The translations under genes were made by a program, and so were the position numbers. Below the pieces are notes generated by a model. It did not search any database. It had not been told where the DNA came from and saw only the letters and a program-made list of their open reading frames with translations. A stretch of 64,000 bases of DNA. Origin: Acidobacteriota bacterium (GTDB lineage: Bacteria; Acidobacteriota; Terriglobia; Terriglobales; SCQP01). Location: assembly GCA_021818955.1 (NCBI GenBank), contig JAKASR010000001.1:62001-126000 (forward strand), given 5' to 3'. Shown piece after piece: positions 24,820-34,287 of the stretch (position 1 is the stretch's first letter; each line of letters begins with the position of its first letter).

Positions 24820-26825
24820 GGCTGCGCCTCTACGCTTTCCGGTGGCGAGGTGGCACGCACGGCCGTGGGCGCGATCACCCGCGCCGGCGCACGGCGATTC
24901 GGCAACAGGGCAACCAGCGTACCCAGGACCAGTACGATCGCGCCCAACCATACCCAGATGGTCAGGGGATTGTAATAGGCGTGCAAAATCGGCTGTCCGG
25001 TGGTGGGATCATGCCCTCCGTACACCAGGTAAAGATCGGCCAAAGGCGTGGTATGCACGGCGATGATGGACTGCGCCTGACGGGACGCTTTGTAAAAACG
25101 CCGAGCAGGGTAGAGCGTTTCCACATATTTGCCCTGGCGCTCGACCCGCACAATCATCGACTCGGAGCGGTAGTTGGGGTTGTCGTTTTGGGTGTAGGAC
25201 TCGGAAATCAGCGAATAGGGTCCGATCGCCATGCGGGCATGGTAGGGCATGGCGGCTTGCACATCGCGATTAAAGCCCGATCCGGCAATGCCGATGAACA
25301 GCAGCACGACGCCCAAGTGCACGATGTAGCCGCCATAGCGGCGAGTATTGCGGCGTACCAGGCGGGGCAGCGCAGTGACGAGACTGACTTGCTCATGCCG
25401 CGACACGACGCGCGCGCCGCGATAAAACTCACTCGCAATCAACCAGACCACGAACAAACCCAGCGCGAAAGCAATATCGGAATAGGTATCGCGGATGCCG
25501 GCCAGCCATAAACCGGCGAACAAGGCCAGTGAGGCCATGCCGGGAAGGAGAAAATTCCGTTTCAATCCGGCGGCGGAAGTGCGCCGCCACGCCAGCAGCG
25601 GGCCGACGCCGGTCAGCAGCAGCAGAAACAGGAAGATAGGGGTATTGATGCGATCGAAAAACGCCCGGCCGACGGTGATCTTTTGTCCCTGGATCCATTC
25701 CGAAAGCACCGGAAACAGGGTGCCCCAGAGAATGGCGAAGACCAGCACCAGGAAAATGAAGTTGTTGAATAAAAACCCGCTCTCGCGCGAGAGCGAGCTT
25801 TCAAGGCGGTTTTCGCTGCGCAGAAAATCGCGATTGCGCAAATAGGCGTAAAGGCAAACGCCCAGAACGATCAGCATGAAGACCACAAACCAATCGCCAA
25901 TCGAGGATTGCGCAAAAGCGTGGACCGAGGCAACAATGCCGGAACGGGTCAGGAAATCGCCGAAGATGGAGAGTAGGAAGGTGGAGAACACCAGCCAGAT
26001 ATTCCAGACCTTCAGCATGCCGCGTTTTTCCTGCATCATCACCGAATGCAGGAAGGCGGTGCCCATCAGCCAGGGCAGGAAAGAGGCATTTTCGACCGGA
26101 TCCCAGGCCCAATAGCCGCCCCAGCCGAGCACGGTGTAGGCCCAGAGTCCGCCGAGCACGATACCGACCGAGAGGAACCCCCAGGCGATCATGGTCCAGC
26201 GCCGGGTGACATGAATCCAGCGGTCGCCCGGATAGCGGCGCAGCAGCGCCGCCAGCGCGAAAGCAAACGGCACGGAAAAGCCGATGTAGCCGAGGTACAG
26301 CATCGGCGGGTGAATGATCATTTCCGGATATTGCAGCAGAGGGTTGAGGCCGTTGCCGTCAGCCGGCACGGCCACCGGAATGGTGGCAAACGGCCGCGCC
26401 ACCAGATTATTCAGCAGCAGAAAGAAAACCTGAATGCCGGCCAGAATGGTGGTGGCCAGCGGCCGCAGATGCGGATGCTTGCGGCGGCTAAGTAAGTTGA
26501 CGATAAACGCGTAGCCCGCCAGCACCCAACTCCAGAACAGCAGCGAGCCGCCCTGGCCGGCCCAAAGCGCGGCCAGCTTGTAGTAAAACGGCAGGGCGCG
26601 GTTGCTGTGCGCCGCGACGAAGGCCACGGCGAAATCATTGTGCAGGATCAGGCCCCAAATGCTGATCACCGCCGCGGTCAGCAGGGGAAAAACCGCCAGG
26701 TCGGCACGCAACGCGCTCGCGGTCAAACGTTCGCGCTTGAACCACAGGCCGAGAATGCCGGCGAGCAATCCATAGCCGGCCACGACCAGCGCCAGCATCA
26801 GGGTATAAGCGCCTAAGAGCTGCAT
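24816..26825 (-). CDS. ccmF: Cytochrome c haem lyase subunit CcmF
   Basis: Polytopic inner-membrane haem lyase component of system I cytochrome c maturation; 669 residues with about 14-15 membrane segments. The tryptophan-rich WWD-type haem-binding motif reads GWGGYWAWDPVENASFLPW (about 233-251). Conserved PPMLYLGYIGFSVPFAFA, LTRSGIVASVHAF and RRYGGYIVHLGVVLLFIGIAGS regions with the expected histidines are present. First gene of ccmF-ccmH-ccmI-like. It would serve cytochromes such as the pentaheme protein encoded at 34288. Confidence 0.96.
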   Translation of the reverse strand: MQLLGAYTLMLALVVAGYGLLAGILGLWFKRERLTASALRADLAVFPLLTAAVISIWGLILHNDFAVAFVAAHSNRALPFYYKLAALWAGQGGSLLFWSWVLAGYAFIVNLLSRRKHPHLRPLATTILAGIQVFFLLLNNLVARPFATIPVAVPADGNGLNPLLQYPEMIIHPPMLYLGYIGFSVPFAFALAALLRRYPGDRWIHVTRRWTMIAWGFLSVGIVLGGLWAYTVLGWGGYWAWDPVENASFLPWLMGTAFLHSVMMQEKRGMLKVWNIWLVFSTFLLSIFGDFLTRSGIVASVHAFAQSSIGDWFVVFMLIVLGVCLYAYLRNRDFLRSENRLESSLSRESGFLFNNFIFLVLVFAILWGTLFPVLSEWIQGQKITVGRAFFDRINTPIFLFLLLLTGVGPLLAWRRTSAAGLKRNFLLPGMASLALFAGLWLAGIRDTYSDIAFALGLFVVWLIASEFYRGARVVSRHEQVSLVTALPRLVRRNTRRYGGYIVHLGVVLLFIGIAGSGFNRDVQAAMPYHARMAIGPYSLISESYTQNDNPNYRSESMIVRVERQGKYVETLYPARRFYKASRQAQSIIAVHTTPLADLYLVYGGHDPTTGQPILHAYYNPLTIWVWLGAIVLVLGTLVALLPNRRAPARVIAPTAVRATSPPESVEAQP

Positions 26826-26980
26826 GCGATCTTATCTATTCGACAACGTGTGTACTCTCTATTCTAGCCTTTCCGCATGGATTTTAGAATGTTCGCCGCA
26901 GAGCGCCAACCTTGCTCGAGCGATTCTACCGGCAGCCGGCTAGTTGGTTTTGATTAATCATGCCGGCCCCAAAGCCGAGT

Positions 26981-27883
26981 CTATTCCCGGCTGGAATAGT
27001 GATGGGTAAAGAGCCGTTGCAGGCTGGGATTGGCCCAGCGCCGCAATTCCAATTCGCGGTTGAACTCGGCGCCGATCAAGACGGCCAACGACAAGAGGTA
27101 CATCCAGATCATCAGCACCACCACCGCCGCCAGACTCCCGTAAAGATCGGAGTACTCGGCGTAGCTGGTGGCATAGAGCGCGAACAGCAGCGTGGCCGGC
27201 AGCCAGAGCAAAGTCGCGACAATCGCACCCGGAAAGACCCCGCGCCAACGCATGCGGCGATTCACGCCCCAATAATTGATCGCGGCAAATAGGAGCACGG
27301 TCATGGCCACGGTGATGGTCCAGCGAAAGCTATCCCATAACAACAGGAAATGAAAGCCGTAGGCATAAGCCAGTCGAGCTTCCGCGGCTTGGCCCAAGCT
27401 GATCAGCATGGCGCCGATCAGCAGCGGCAGCAGGGAGATGAGCGACAGCGCCAGGCCGAGGATGCGTTCCTGCATCAGCGGGAAAGGTGGCGCGTGATAA
27501 GCGCGTTGGAACCCTTCCATCCAGGAAACCACCACGCTTGAGGCCGCCCACAGGGAGACCGCCAGCGCGGTAAGGCTTAAATTCAAGGGGAGGCGATGGC
27601 TGCCGGCCAGCATGGAGCCGAGCAAATGCAGCACTGACGGCGGGAGCAGCCGATCGAGTAAAGGCTCGAGCTGGGGAAGCGTCCGGCTATGAGCAACCCA
27701 ATGGGCTGAAACCACCAGCGCTGGAAACAGCGCCAGCAGAAAAGAATAGGTGGCGGCGCGCGCAATCGAGAGCGCGTTATCGTGAAATGCGCCCAGCAGC
27801 GCCCCCCAGAGCAGGCGCAAAAAATGCCGCGCGCCCCAGGAATACGCACTGCTTTCGATTGATTTCGGCGTTACGGCACGCAA
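26981..27883 (-). CDS. YihY/BrkB-family inner-membrane protein
   Basis: The 300-residue protein has six or seven hydrophobic segments and the family hallmarks: AATYSFLLALFPALV near residues 42-57, TALAVSLWAASS near 105, INYWGVNRRMRWRGVFPGAIVATLLW near 200-225 and LYGSLAAVVVLMIWMYLLSLAVLIGAEFNRE near the C-terminus. Members were once called RNase BN but are membrane proteins of uncertain function. The longest frame begins with TTG at 27883; no good SD or upstream ATG was found, so the start is uncertain. Confidence 0.85.
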   Translation of the reverse strand: MRAVTPKSIESSAYSWGARHFLRLLWGALLGAFHDNALSIARAATYSFLLALFPALVVSAHWVAHSRTLPQLEPLLDRLLPPSVLHLLGSMLAGSHRLPLNLSLTALAVSLWAASSVVVSWMEGFQRAYHAPPFPLMQERILGLALSLISLLPLLIGAMLISLGQAAEARLAYAYGFHFLLLWDSFRWTITVAMTVLLFAAINYWGVNRRMRWRGVFPGAIVATLLWLPATLLFALYATSYAEYSDLYGSLAAVVVLMIWMYLLSLAVLIGAEFNRELELRRWANPSLQRLFTHHYSSRE

Positions 27884-27946
27884 GGCGAATGCCTATGAGG
27901 ACGCGAAAATTCGGCAGCGCGCCGCCGGCCAGTTCAAGCGCAGAAA

Positions 27947-28120
27947 TCAAAGCTTCTCGGCAAACTCGCACCCCGAACAGGAGAGGTACATGCCTCCGGC
28001 GATTCCCATCTCCCGATTGCGCGCGCGCTTGACGATTCGCATCGGTTTCCCGCATTTGGGGCAGGCGAGTTCGCTGCTTTCAGACTTGGCGCGGTCGGCG
28101 GTTTTAGCGATCTTTCCCAT
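27947..28120 (-). CDS. Small zinc-ribbon protein
   Basis: A 57-residue protein with two CxxC pairs: LACPKCGKPMRI and YLSCSGCEFAEKL. This spacing resembles the C-terminal zinc ribbons of topoisomerase I. The N-terminal 15 residues are Lys/Ser-rich. A nucleic-acid-binding or regulatory role is possible but not shown. Start ATG 28120, with AGGAA a few bases before it. Confidence 0.7.
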   Translation of the reverse strand: MGKIAKTADRAKSESSELACPKCGKPMRIVKRARNREMGIAGGMYLSCSGCEFAEKL

Positions 28121-28236
28121 AATATTCCTCGGATGGATAATTTTCCCGCGCGCTCGGCCGCTGCACCGAATGGGATTAGCCCCGCCGCGACGGCTATCTT
28201 TCTATTTTACCGCGAGCCCGGCAATATTCTCTCCAC

Positions 28237-29052
28237 TTAGGGTGTGGGCTCGAAAATGACCTCGTCGCCTCGTTTCAGTCCAGTCAATTCCGCGGCGGAA
28301 GCGGCCGTGGAGGAAATCTCCAGCCAGCCCGCGGATCCCCAAATCGCGAAGACCTGGCCAAATGCGCCTTCATAGCAATCGCGCAACTCGATCAGTTCGG
28401 TTTGGCCCGCATGCCCACGCCAGCGCCGGAGCTGGCCGGCGGGCCACTCCAGATCGCGCGGGGTGAGATTGGTGATCAAATTGCCGAAGCGATCCTGGTG
28501 CAGGATGACGCCCACAATCCGATTGTTCTTATCGCCCTCTCTCCGCGGGCGCGGCAAGTCGAGACGGCGGAAATCGGTAATGCGTTTTCCAAGGTTCGAA
28601 GGTTCCAGGCCGCGCGCCAGCCAGGCGGCCATGGGAGCAAAAACGTCGCGACCATGAAAAGTTTGCGAGCGTTGCGCCAGCCAGTACTGGCTGGCGGTGC
28701 AGTGCCAAACCTCGAGCGCGCCGGTTCCGGCGGCGGCGCGCTGCAACGCCGGCGAGAGCAAGCCATTATCGGGGGCGATAAAGTAATGTCCGCCGGCGCG
28801 GGCCAGCAAGGGGCGGCGCGCGGTGCCGACGCCGGGATCTACCACCGCCACATGAATCGTCTCCGCCGGAAACCAGCCATGTGCCTGGGCCAGAGTATAG
28901 GCAGCCTCTTCGATTGCCTGCGGCGGAATTTCATGGGTGATATCCACTATGGTTGTTTCGGGCGCGAGGCGATAAATAACGCCTTTCATCGACGCGACAT
29001 AGGGATCGCGCAGGCCAAAATCGGTGGTCAAGGTAATGATGGGCTTCGACAC
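28237..29052 (-). CDS. SAM hydrolase / S-adenosyl-L-methionine hydroxide adenosyltransferase (DUF62 family)
   Basis: Family enzymes split S-adenosylmethionine to adenosine and methionine using water (fluorinase/chlorinase relatives). The 271-residue protein shows the N-terminal ITLTTDFGLRDPYVASMKG, DITHEIPPQ, VAVVDPGVGTARRPLLA, FIAPDNGLL and HGRDVFAPMAAWLARG blocks, then a C-terminal beta barrel beginning IVGVILHQDRFGNLITNL. The TTDFGxxDxYV and HGRD patterns are those of the hydrolases. Start is GTG at 29052. Monocistronic, downstream of the GH3 gene on the same strand. Confidence 0.93.
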   Translation of the reverse strand: MSKPIITLTTDFGLRDPYVASMKGVIYRLAPETTIVDITHEIPPQAIEEAAYTLAQAHGWFPAETIHVAVVDPGVGTARRPLLARAGGHYFIAPDNGLLSPALQRAAAGTGALEVWHCTASQYWLAQRSQTFHGRDVFAPMAAWLARGLEPSNLGKRITDFRRLDLPRPRREGDKNNRIVGVILHQDRFGNLITNLTPRDLEWPAGQLRRWRGHAGQTELIELRDCYEGAFGQVFAIWGSAGWLEISSTAASAAELTGLKRGDEVIFEPTP

Positions 29053-29089
29053 GCAGTCCCTTGCTGTTCAAACCCGGCATTGAAGCGAA

Positions 29090-31246
29090 TCAGCGGCCGG
29101 CGACCAGCCGCAGTTGCCCCCGCAAGCGCAGGTCGCGCGAGGAGTCGCCAATGGCAATGCGATAACTGCCCGGCACGGCGCGCCAGCCGTCGCGCGCGTT
29201 CCAGACGCGCAGCCGGCTCAAGGGCAAGCTCAAAGTGACGCGGCGGCTTTCGCCCGGGTTCAACTTTACGCGCCGAAACCCTTTCAACTGCCAGGGCGGC
29301 TCCCCCGCCGCGCGCGGAAACCGCACATAAAGCTGCGCCACTTCGGCGCCGGCGTGCTGGCCGGTGTTGGCCAGCATAAAACTGACGCGCACGGCATTAC
29401 CCGGGGAGGCGGAGGATGCCGCGGGCGTGATGCTTAAACCGCTGAAGCGGAAGTGCGTGTAGGAAAGCCCAAAACCGAAAGGAAACAGCGGAGCTAGGTG
29501 GCGAGCGTTGTAATAGCGATAGCCAACGTCGAGCCCCTCGCTATACGTCACTTGCATGGGCTTGACCTGCCACTTGTAAAATTGGACCGGCTGGGCGCCC
29601 GGGATGGGGATGCCGGGATATTGACCGGGCGTATGCGCCGGCAGGTCGGCTAAGCGGCGCGGGAAGGTGAGCGGCAGCTTGCCGGAAGGATCATAATCGC
29701 CGAACAGCACTGCGGCGACCGCGGCGCCATCTTCTTCGCCCGGATACCAGGCTTCAAGAATTGCCGGGGCGCGATCGGCCCACGGCATCAGCATGGCTGA
29801 ACCACTTTTCACCACCACGATGGTGCGCGGGTTGGCCGCCAGCACCGCTTGCACCAGCGCATTCTGATCACCGCTAAACGCGATCGGGTGATCGCGCCCC
29901 TCGGTCTCATAATCACCGACCATGACGATGGCCAACTGCGAGCGGCGGGCGAGCGCGGCCGCGGTTTGCGGCTGGGCGCCAGCATTGAAGCGGATCTTTA
30001 CGTCCACGCCGGCGCGCGCCTGTAAGCCGGATAGCGGCGTCACGGTATAAAGCGGCACAACATGCGAGCTGCCTCCGCCTCCCGTGATCGCATGGGCGGC
30101 ATAGGGACCGATCAAGGCAATGGAGTGGAGTCCGGCCGCAGCGATCGGCAACAAGGGGTGGCCGTGAACCGCGGCATTCTTCAGCAGCACCATGCCGCGC
30201 TCGGCGATGCGCAGGGCGGCGGCGCCATCGCGCTTGGCCGGAAGGGGACTTTGCCGCCAGGGAGTAAAGACATTCAGCCGGATCATCGTAGCGAATCGGC
30301 GCACCAGCTTGCGGTCAATTTGCGCCTGGCTGACTTTGCCGGCCTGGACCGCGGCTTCGAGCTTGGAGGCGAAATAGTGTCCACCAGGCATTTCCAGATC
30401 GAGCCCGGCCCGCGCCGAACGCACGGTGCTGTGCGTAGCGCCAAAATCGGAGGTCACAAAACCGCGAAAATGCCAGCCCCGCTTCAAAACCGTCTCGAGC
30501 AGGTAAGAGTTTTGGCAATTAAAAACGCCATTGATTTTGGGATAGGCGCACATCACGGCCGCCGCGTGGCCGCGCACGACCGACGCGCGAAACGCCGGCA
30601 AATACATTTCATGAAGCGTGCGCCGGGAAATTTGTTCATTGACTGAAAAGCGGCCAGTTTCCTGGTTGTTGGCGTCATAGTGCTTGACATCGGCGATGAC
30701 GTGCCGGCTTTGGATGCCGCGTATCTCGCCCACCGCCATGGCGGCAGTCAAGAGCGGATCTTCGCCGAAGGCCTCAAACGTGCGCCCGTTTTGCGGAACC
30801 CGCGCGAGATTGATATCGGGGCCTTCGATTAGGGCATAGCCCCGGGCGCGGGCTTCCTTGCCGATAATCACGCCATAGCTATAAGCCAGTTGTGGATTCC
30901 AACTGGCGGCCAGCGAAATCGGCGCGGGCAGCGCCGTCGCCGGCTGCTGTGGCTGATCGTCGGCCGGGCCGACACCGGCGGGTCCGTTGGCGAGGCGCAT
31001 ACGGGGAATACCCAGCTTCGGAATGGCGGCTAAATGGCGGAAATGTTGCGGGCTGGGATCGCCGTGCAATTCCAAAATTTTTTCAGGCAGGGTCATGCGT
31101 GCGACCAGACGGCGCGCCCGGGCTTCAGCGCTGGAATGCCTCGCGGGGTTTTGCGTTCCGTGGCAGCCGGCCAAGGCCATAGCCAACCCCCAGACCGGCA
31201 ATCGCTTCGCCCTGCACGTCAACGTTTGCAAAAAAGTTGAATTCAT
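29090..31246 (-). CDS. GH3 beta-glucosidase-type lipoprotein
   Basis: Glycoside hydrolase family 3 enzyme of 718 residues. A lipobox-like AMALAGC near residue 27 suggests a lipoprotein. Domain 1 carries RMTLPEKILEL, the KHYDANNQE substrate motif and the nucleophile Asp267 in FVTSDFGATHS. Domain 2 (IVVVKSGSAMLMPW, WYPGEEDGAAVAAVLFGDYDPSGKLPLTFP) and a C-terminal fibronectin III-like domain (FGFGLSYTHF ... GEPPWQLKGFRRVKLNPGESRRV) complete the fold. It likely acts on oligosaccharides in the periplasm or at the membrane. ATG 31246 is chosen over a frame extension to 31285, which lacks a signal sequence. Confidence 0.93.
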   Translation of the reverse strand: MNSTFLQTLTCRAKRLPVWGLAMALAGCHGTQNPARHSSAEARARRLVARMTLPEKILELHGDPSPQHFRHLAAIPKLGIPRMRLANGPAGVGPADDQPQQPATALPAPISLAASWNPQLAYSYGVIIGKEARARGYALIEGPDINLARVPQNGRTFEAFGEDPLLTAAMAVGEIRGIQSRHVIADVKHYDANNQETGRFSVNEQISRRTLHEMYLPAFRASVVRGHAAAVMCAYPKINGVFNCQNSYLLETVLKRGWHFRGFVTSDFGATHSTVRSARAGLDLEMPGGHYFASKLEAAVQAGKVSQAQIDRKLVRRFATMIRLNVFTPWRQSPLPAKRDGAAALRIAERGMVLLKNAAVHGHPLLPIAAAGLHSIALIGPYAAHAITGGGGSSHVVPLYTVTPLSGLQARAGVDVKIRFNAGAQPQTAAALARRSQLAIVMVGDYETEGRDHPIAFSGDQNALVQAVLAANPRTIVVVKSGSAMLMPWADRAPAILEAWYPGEEDGAAVAAVLFGDYDPSGKLPLTFPRRLADLPAHTPGQYPGIPIPGAQPVQFYKWQVKPMQVTYSEGLDVGYRYYNARHLAPLFPFGFGLSYTHFRFSGLSITPAASSASPGNAVRVSFMLANTGQHAGAEVAQLYVRFPRAAGEPPWQLKGFRRVKLNPGESRRVTLSLPLSRLRVWNARDGWRAVPGSYRIAIGDSSRDLRLRGQLRLVAGR

Positions 31247-31476
31247 CTCCGCTCCGCGCCGCCTTAACCGGTCATCATAAAACATTTATAGGATTAGAAG
31301 CCGAGCCGTGCGCTTCACGGCAAAATCCCCCAATCAAGCCGGGCGGTAAAAGCTAAACAGTTATATCTACAGGGCTTATGATTTGCCTTCGGCTGCCGTC
31401 TGCAACTCAGTTTTTTCCCCGCCTAGATTCGGCATTCCCAAAATGCGAACCCGCGCGCCAGCTCGCCGGGCTGGTT

Positions 31477-31959
31477 CTACGGGTGTTTACTCGACTTCGT
31501 CGTGGCCGGCGTCACCACCGGAACGGGGGCGACGGCCGGGGGCAGATGCAGGTTCAGGTTGAGGCTGTCGAAAATCGTCTGCGCCGCGGCATCGGTTTTG
31601 GCGGCTTCCATCTGCTGATCCGCAAGGTTCAATCGGTCGGCCATGGCCAGAATGGCCTTCTGATCGGCGGGATCGCTTTCGGTGGCATAATGCGCCCCGG
31701 CTTTGCGCATTGCTCCCACTTCCAACTTGAGAAAGCTCTGCGCGGTTTGCCGGGTAAAATTGCCGCTGAATTGAGCCGCATTTTCCTTGCGAGCGCTGAG
31801 CTGGGTACTCAGCAGAATGTCCAAATAACCGTGGATAACTTTGAAATGATGCGCACAACAGGCGCGGGTGCAGGTCTGGGCGGTAGCCGGCGCCCACCAT
31901 AGCAGCGCCAGCAGCGTCGCTGCCAGCCAACGCCAACTTCCGCTACGAGGGTGGCTCAT
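31477..31959 (-). CDS. Small secreted helical protein, unknown function
   Basis: The 160-residue protein has a signal peptide (WRWLAATLLALLWWAPATAQ) then TCTRACCAHHFKVIHGYLDILLSTQ. Three cysteines follow the cleavage site, and a CAHHFK string could bind metal or haem. The rest is helical with many Ala/Gln and ends in a Pro/Val/Thr tail. An excellent AGGAGG SD precedes ATG 31959. Family not recognised. A periplasmic role is likely from the signal peptide. Confidence 0.65.
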   Translation of the reverse strand: MSHPRSGSWRWLAATLLALLWWAPATAQTCTRACCAHHFKVIHGYLDILLSTQLSARKENAAQFSGNFTRQTAQSFLKLEVGAMRKAGAHYATESDPADQKAILAMADRLNLADQQMEAAKTDAAAQTIFDSLNLNLHLPPAVAPVPVVTPATTKSSKHP

Positions 31960-32082
31960 ATCGACCCCCTCCTGAGGGTTTTCTGTCTTCTACGCTAATC
32001 TTTTTTTAGGTAAAAGCAAGTTGTACCAAGCGATATCTGTCGGTTATCAGCCGGTTAGGCTAAAAGCAATGAAACTGCTACC

Positions 32083-33459
32083 ATGACCGCAGCCGTGGCC
32101 GAACCCCTTGCATCCCCCTCGCGGCTGGATTCCGGCGGCGCCACCGCCCCCTCACCCCATCTGCGCCTGCTCGCCGGCATTGGCATGATGCTGGCGCTGT
32201 TTTTGGCCTTTGGCATGTATACGGCCCGGCAAATGCGCCAGTTGCGCAGCTATCAACGCCAGGTATTGGAGCGCGGCCACCGCGACACCCTGCAGTTACT
32301 GCGCATCCAGGAAGACGCCTACGAGCTGACGCTCTCGGTGGAGAATATGATCAAGCGCCAGCCACGCGTGCCGATCCTGGTGTGGCAGGCGGATTTTTCC
32401 CGGCTCCGGAGCGATTTGGACCGCGCACTGGCGCGCGAATCGCGCCTGGCGCCGGCGGCGCGTGGACGCCAGCAAAGCGCGCAGATGGCGAGATCGCTGC
32501 GCCAATTCTGGAACATCAGCGATCAGGCTTTTACCCTCGCCCGCAAGGGTTATGAGGACCAGGCGGCCGCGCTGGTAAACCGGGAATTGGCGCCGCAGGG
32601 AATGTATATTCATAACCTGATCGCCCGCTGGATGGTGAGCAACAGCCAGCGCACACAGGTTACCGAGGCGGCGATGCAAGCCATCTACGGCGGCCTGATT
32701 CGAGATATCCTCTGGCTGACGGCACTCCTGCTGGCGCTGGCGGGCGGCATCGCCATTTGGGTAGTGCGCGCCAACCGCGCTTCATTCGCCCACGCGCGCG
32801 CGCTAACCGCGGCGCTCGACCGGCGCTCGCACGATCTGGCCGCCGCCAATCGCCGCTTGCTGGATGTGCAGGAAACCACGCTGCGCCAGGTAGCGCGCGA
32901 CCTGCACGACGAGCTGGGCCAATTGCTGACCGCGCTGGGCTCCATGCTGGCGCGCTTGCAGCAGCATCTATCGCCGGCCAATGGTGAACTGGCGGCCCAG
33001 GTGCGCGAAGCGCGCGGGGTAGCTCAGGAAGCGCAGCAAAAACTGCGCGGCCTGGCCCAGATGTTGCGTCCCCCGGCGCTCGACGACTTCGGCTTGGAGC
33101 AAACCTTGCGCGAGCAGGTGCATAAATTTGAGCAGCGCACCGGCATCGCCACTACGATGGAGGTGCGCGGCGCCCTACCCCTGCTGCCGCCGCAGACCGC
33201 CATCCATCTATATCGCATCGCCCAAGAGGCGCTGACCAATGTTGCCCGGCATGCCGACGCGCATCATGTGGAATTGCTGCTGGCGGCCCAAGGGGGCCAT
33301 CTGCGGCTGCGCATCAGCGATGATGGCAACGGCATGCCCTCCGGCGCCAACCGCGGCCTCGGCCTGAGCGGCATGCGCGAGCGCGCCGAAATGTTGGGCG
33401 GCCAGTTCCACTTCAATTCCGGCCCCGGCGCCGCCGTTGAAGTCGAAATCCCGTTATGA
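32083..33459 (+). CDS. NarX-type sensor histidine kinase
   Basis: The 458-residue membrane sensor has transmembrane helices at about 27-47 and 207-228 enclosing a four-helix-bundle-like periplasmic sensor region. A HisKA_3 dimerisation domain follows with the phospho-acceptor His275 in ARDLHDELGQ, then a HATPase_c domain (LYRIAQEALTNVARHADAHHV, ISDDGNGM, GLGLSGMRERAEMLGG). This HDEL-type His box is characteristic of kinases pairing with LuxR-type regulators, and one is encoded directly downstream with an ATGA overlap. The signal sensed is unknown. Confidence 0.94.
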   Translation: MTAAVAEPLASPSRLDSGGATAPSPHLRLLAGIGMMLALFLAFGMYTARQMRQLRSYQRQVLERGHRDTLQLLRIQEDAYELTLSVENMIKRQPRVPILVWQADFSRLRSDLDRALARESRLAPAARGRQQSAQMARSLRQFWNISDQAFTLARKGYEDQAAALVNRELAPQGMYIHNLIARWMVSNSQRTQVTEAAMQAIYGGLIRDILWLTALLLALAGGIAIWVVRANRASFAHARALTAALDRRSHDLAAANRRLLDVQETTLRQVARDLHDELGQLLTALGSMLARLQQHLSPANGELAAQVREARGVAQEAQQKLRGLAQMLRPPALDDFGLEQTLREQVHKFEQRTGIATTMEVRGALPLLPPQTAIHLYRIAQEALTNVARHADAHHVELLLAAQGGHLRLRISDDGNGMPSGANRGLGLSGMRERAEMLGGQFHFNSGPGAAVEVEIPL

Positions 33460-34130
33460 TGGCTACACTGGATACTATGAACCCCGTAAGCGTGGTGCTG
33501 GTGGACGATCACGCCCTGGTGCGACAGGGCTTTCGCCGCCTGCTCGAAGACCATCCCCGCATCCGTGTCCTGGCGGAAGGCCGCACCGGCCTGGACGCGG
33601 TCGAGCTGGCCCGCCAGCATCATCCGGATGTCATGCTGCTGGATATGGCCATGCCGGAATTGAACGGCATCGAGGCCGCCGAGCAGATCATGCGCCTCGA
33701 TTCGCGCATCCGGCTGATGATCTTGAGCATGTACGCCGAGGAAAGCTATGTTCGTCAAGCGTTGCGGGTCGGGGTTAAAGGCTACCTGCTCAAGGACGCA
33801 TTGGATCTGGATCTGGCCCAGGCCGTGCTGGCGGTGGCCAACGGGCAGTCGTATCTCAGCCCGGGCATCGCCGCGTTGTTGATTGATGCCGTGCGGGAAG
33901 GCCGGGAGGGCGCGCCCGACGATCCCTTTGAGCGCTTGACCCAGCGCGAGAAACAGATTTTGCAACTGGTCGCCGAGAGTTGCTCGAATAAAGAGATCGG
34001 ACAGCGTTTGGGCATCAGTCCCAATACCGTCGCCGTGCACCGCGCCAACCTGATGCAAACCCTGGGCCTGCATCGCACCGCCGAACTCGTGCTCTTCGCC
34101 GTAAAAAAGGGATTGATCAAGCCGGAATAA
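33456..34130 (+). CDS. NarL/LuxR-type response regulator
   Basis: The 224-residue protein has a receiver domain with the acidic pair DD at 17-18, phospho-acceptor Asp63 (DVMLLDMAMPE), a Ser in LMILSMYAEE and the switch lysine in KGYLLKDA. The C-terminal LuxR HTH is visible (LTQREKQILQLVAESCSNKEIGQRLGISPNTVAVHRANLMQTLGLH, about 155-200). It overlaps the kinase gene by four bases. Possible targets include the cytochrome gene about 150 bases downstream, though no binding site was identified. Confidence 0.95.
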   Translation: MMATLDTMNPVSVVLVDDHALVRQGFRRLLEDHPRIRVLAEGRTGLDAVELARQHHPDVMLLDMAMPELNGIEAAEQIMRLDSRIRLMILSMYAEESYVRQALRVGVKGYLLKDALDLDLAQAVLAVANGQSYLSPGIAALLIDAVREGREGAPDDPFERLTQREKQILQLVAESCSNKEIGQRLGISPNTVAVHRANLMQTLGLHRTAELVLFAVKKGLIKPE

Positions 34131-34287
34131 CTTTGGCGCCGGCCTTCGCCCGGGCCAAGCCTGTGCGGCGCGATACTATACGATCTTATTTGCCCGGCTA
34201 ATAACTTTATATTAGTGCCGTCTCCGCTACGCTGGCGCTAAAATCAGCCCGCGCCCCTTATACGACAGCTTCGGGGCCCAATTGATC

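Noticed and set aside
28585-28605. GGTTCGAAGGTTCC, resembling a tRNA T-arm
   Set aside because: It lies inside the SAM hydrolase gene and no acceptor or anticodon stems can be formed around it. No tRNA gene was recognised in any intergenic region.
31487-31936. Overlapping 149-codon frame on the same strand as the small secreted protein
   Set aside because: The frame at 31477-31959 has a proper signal peptide and a strong AGGAGG site; this alternative has neither.
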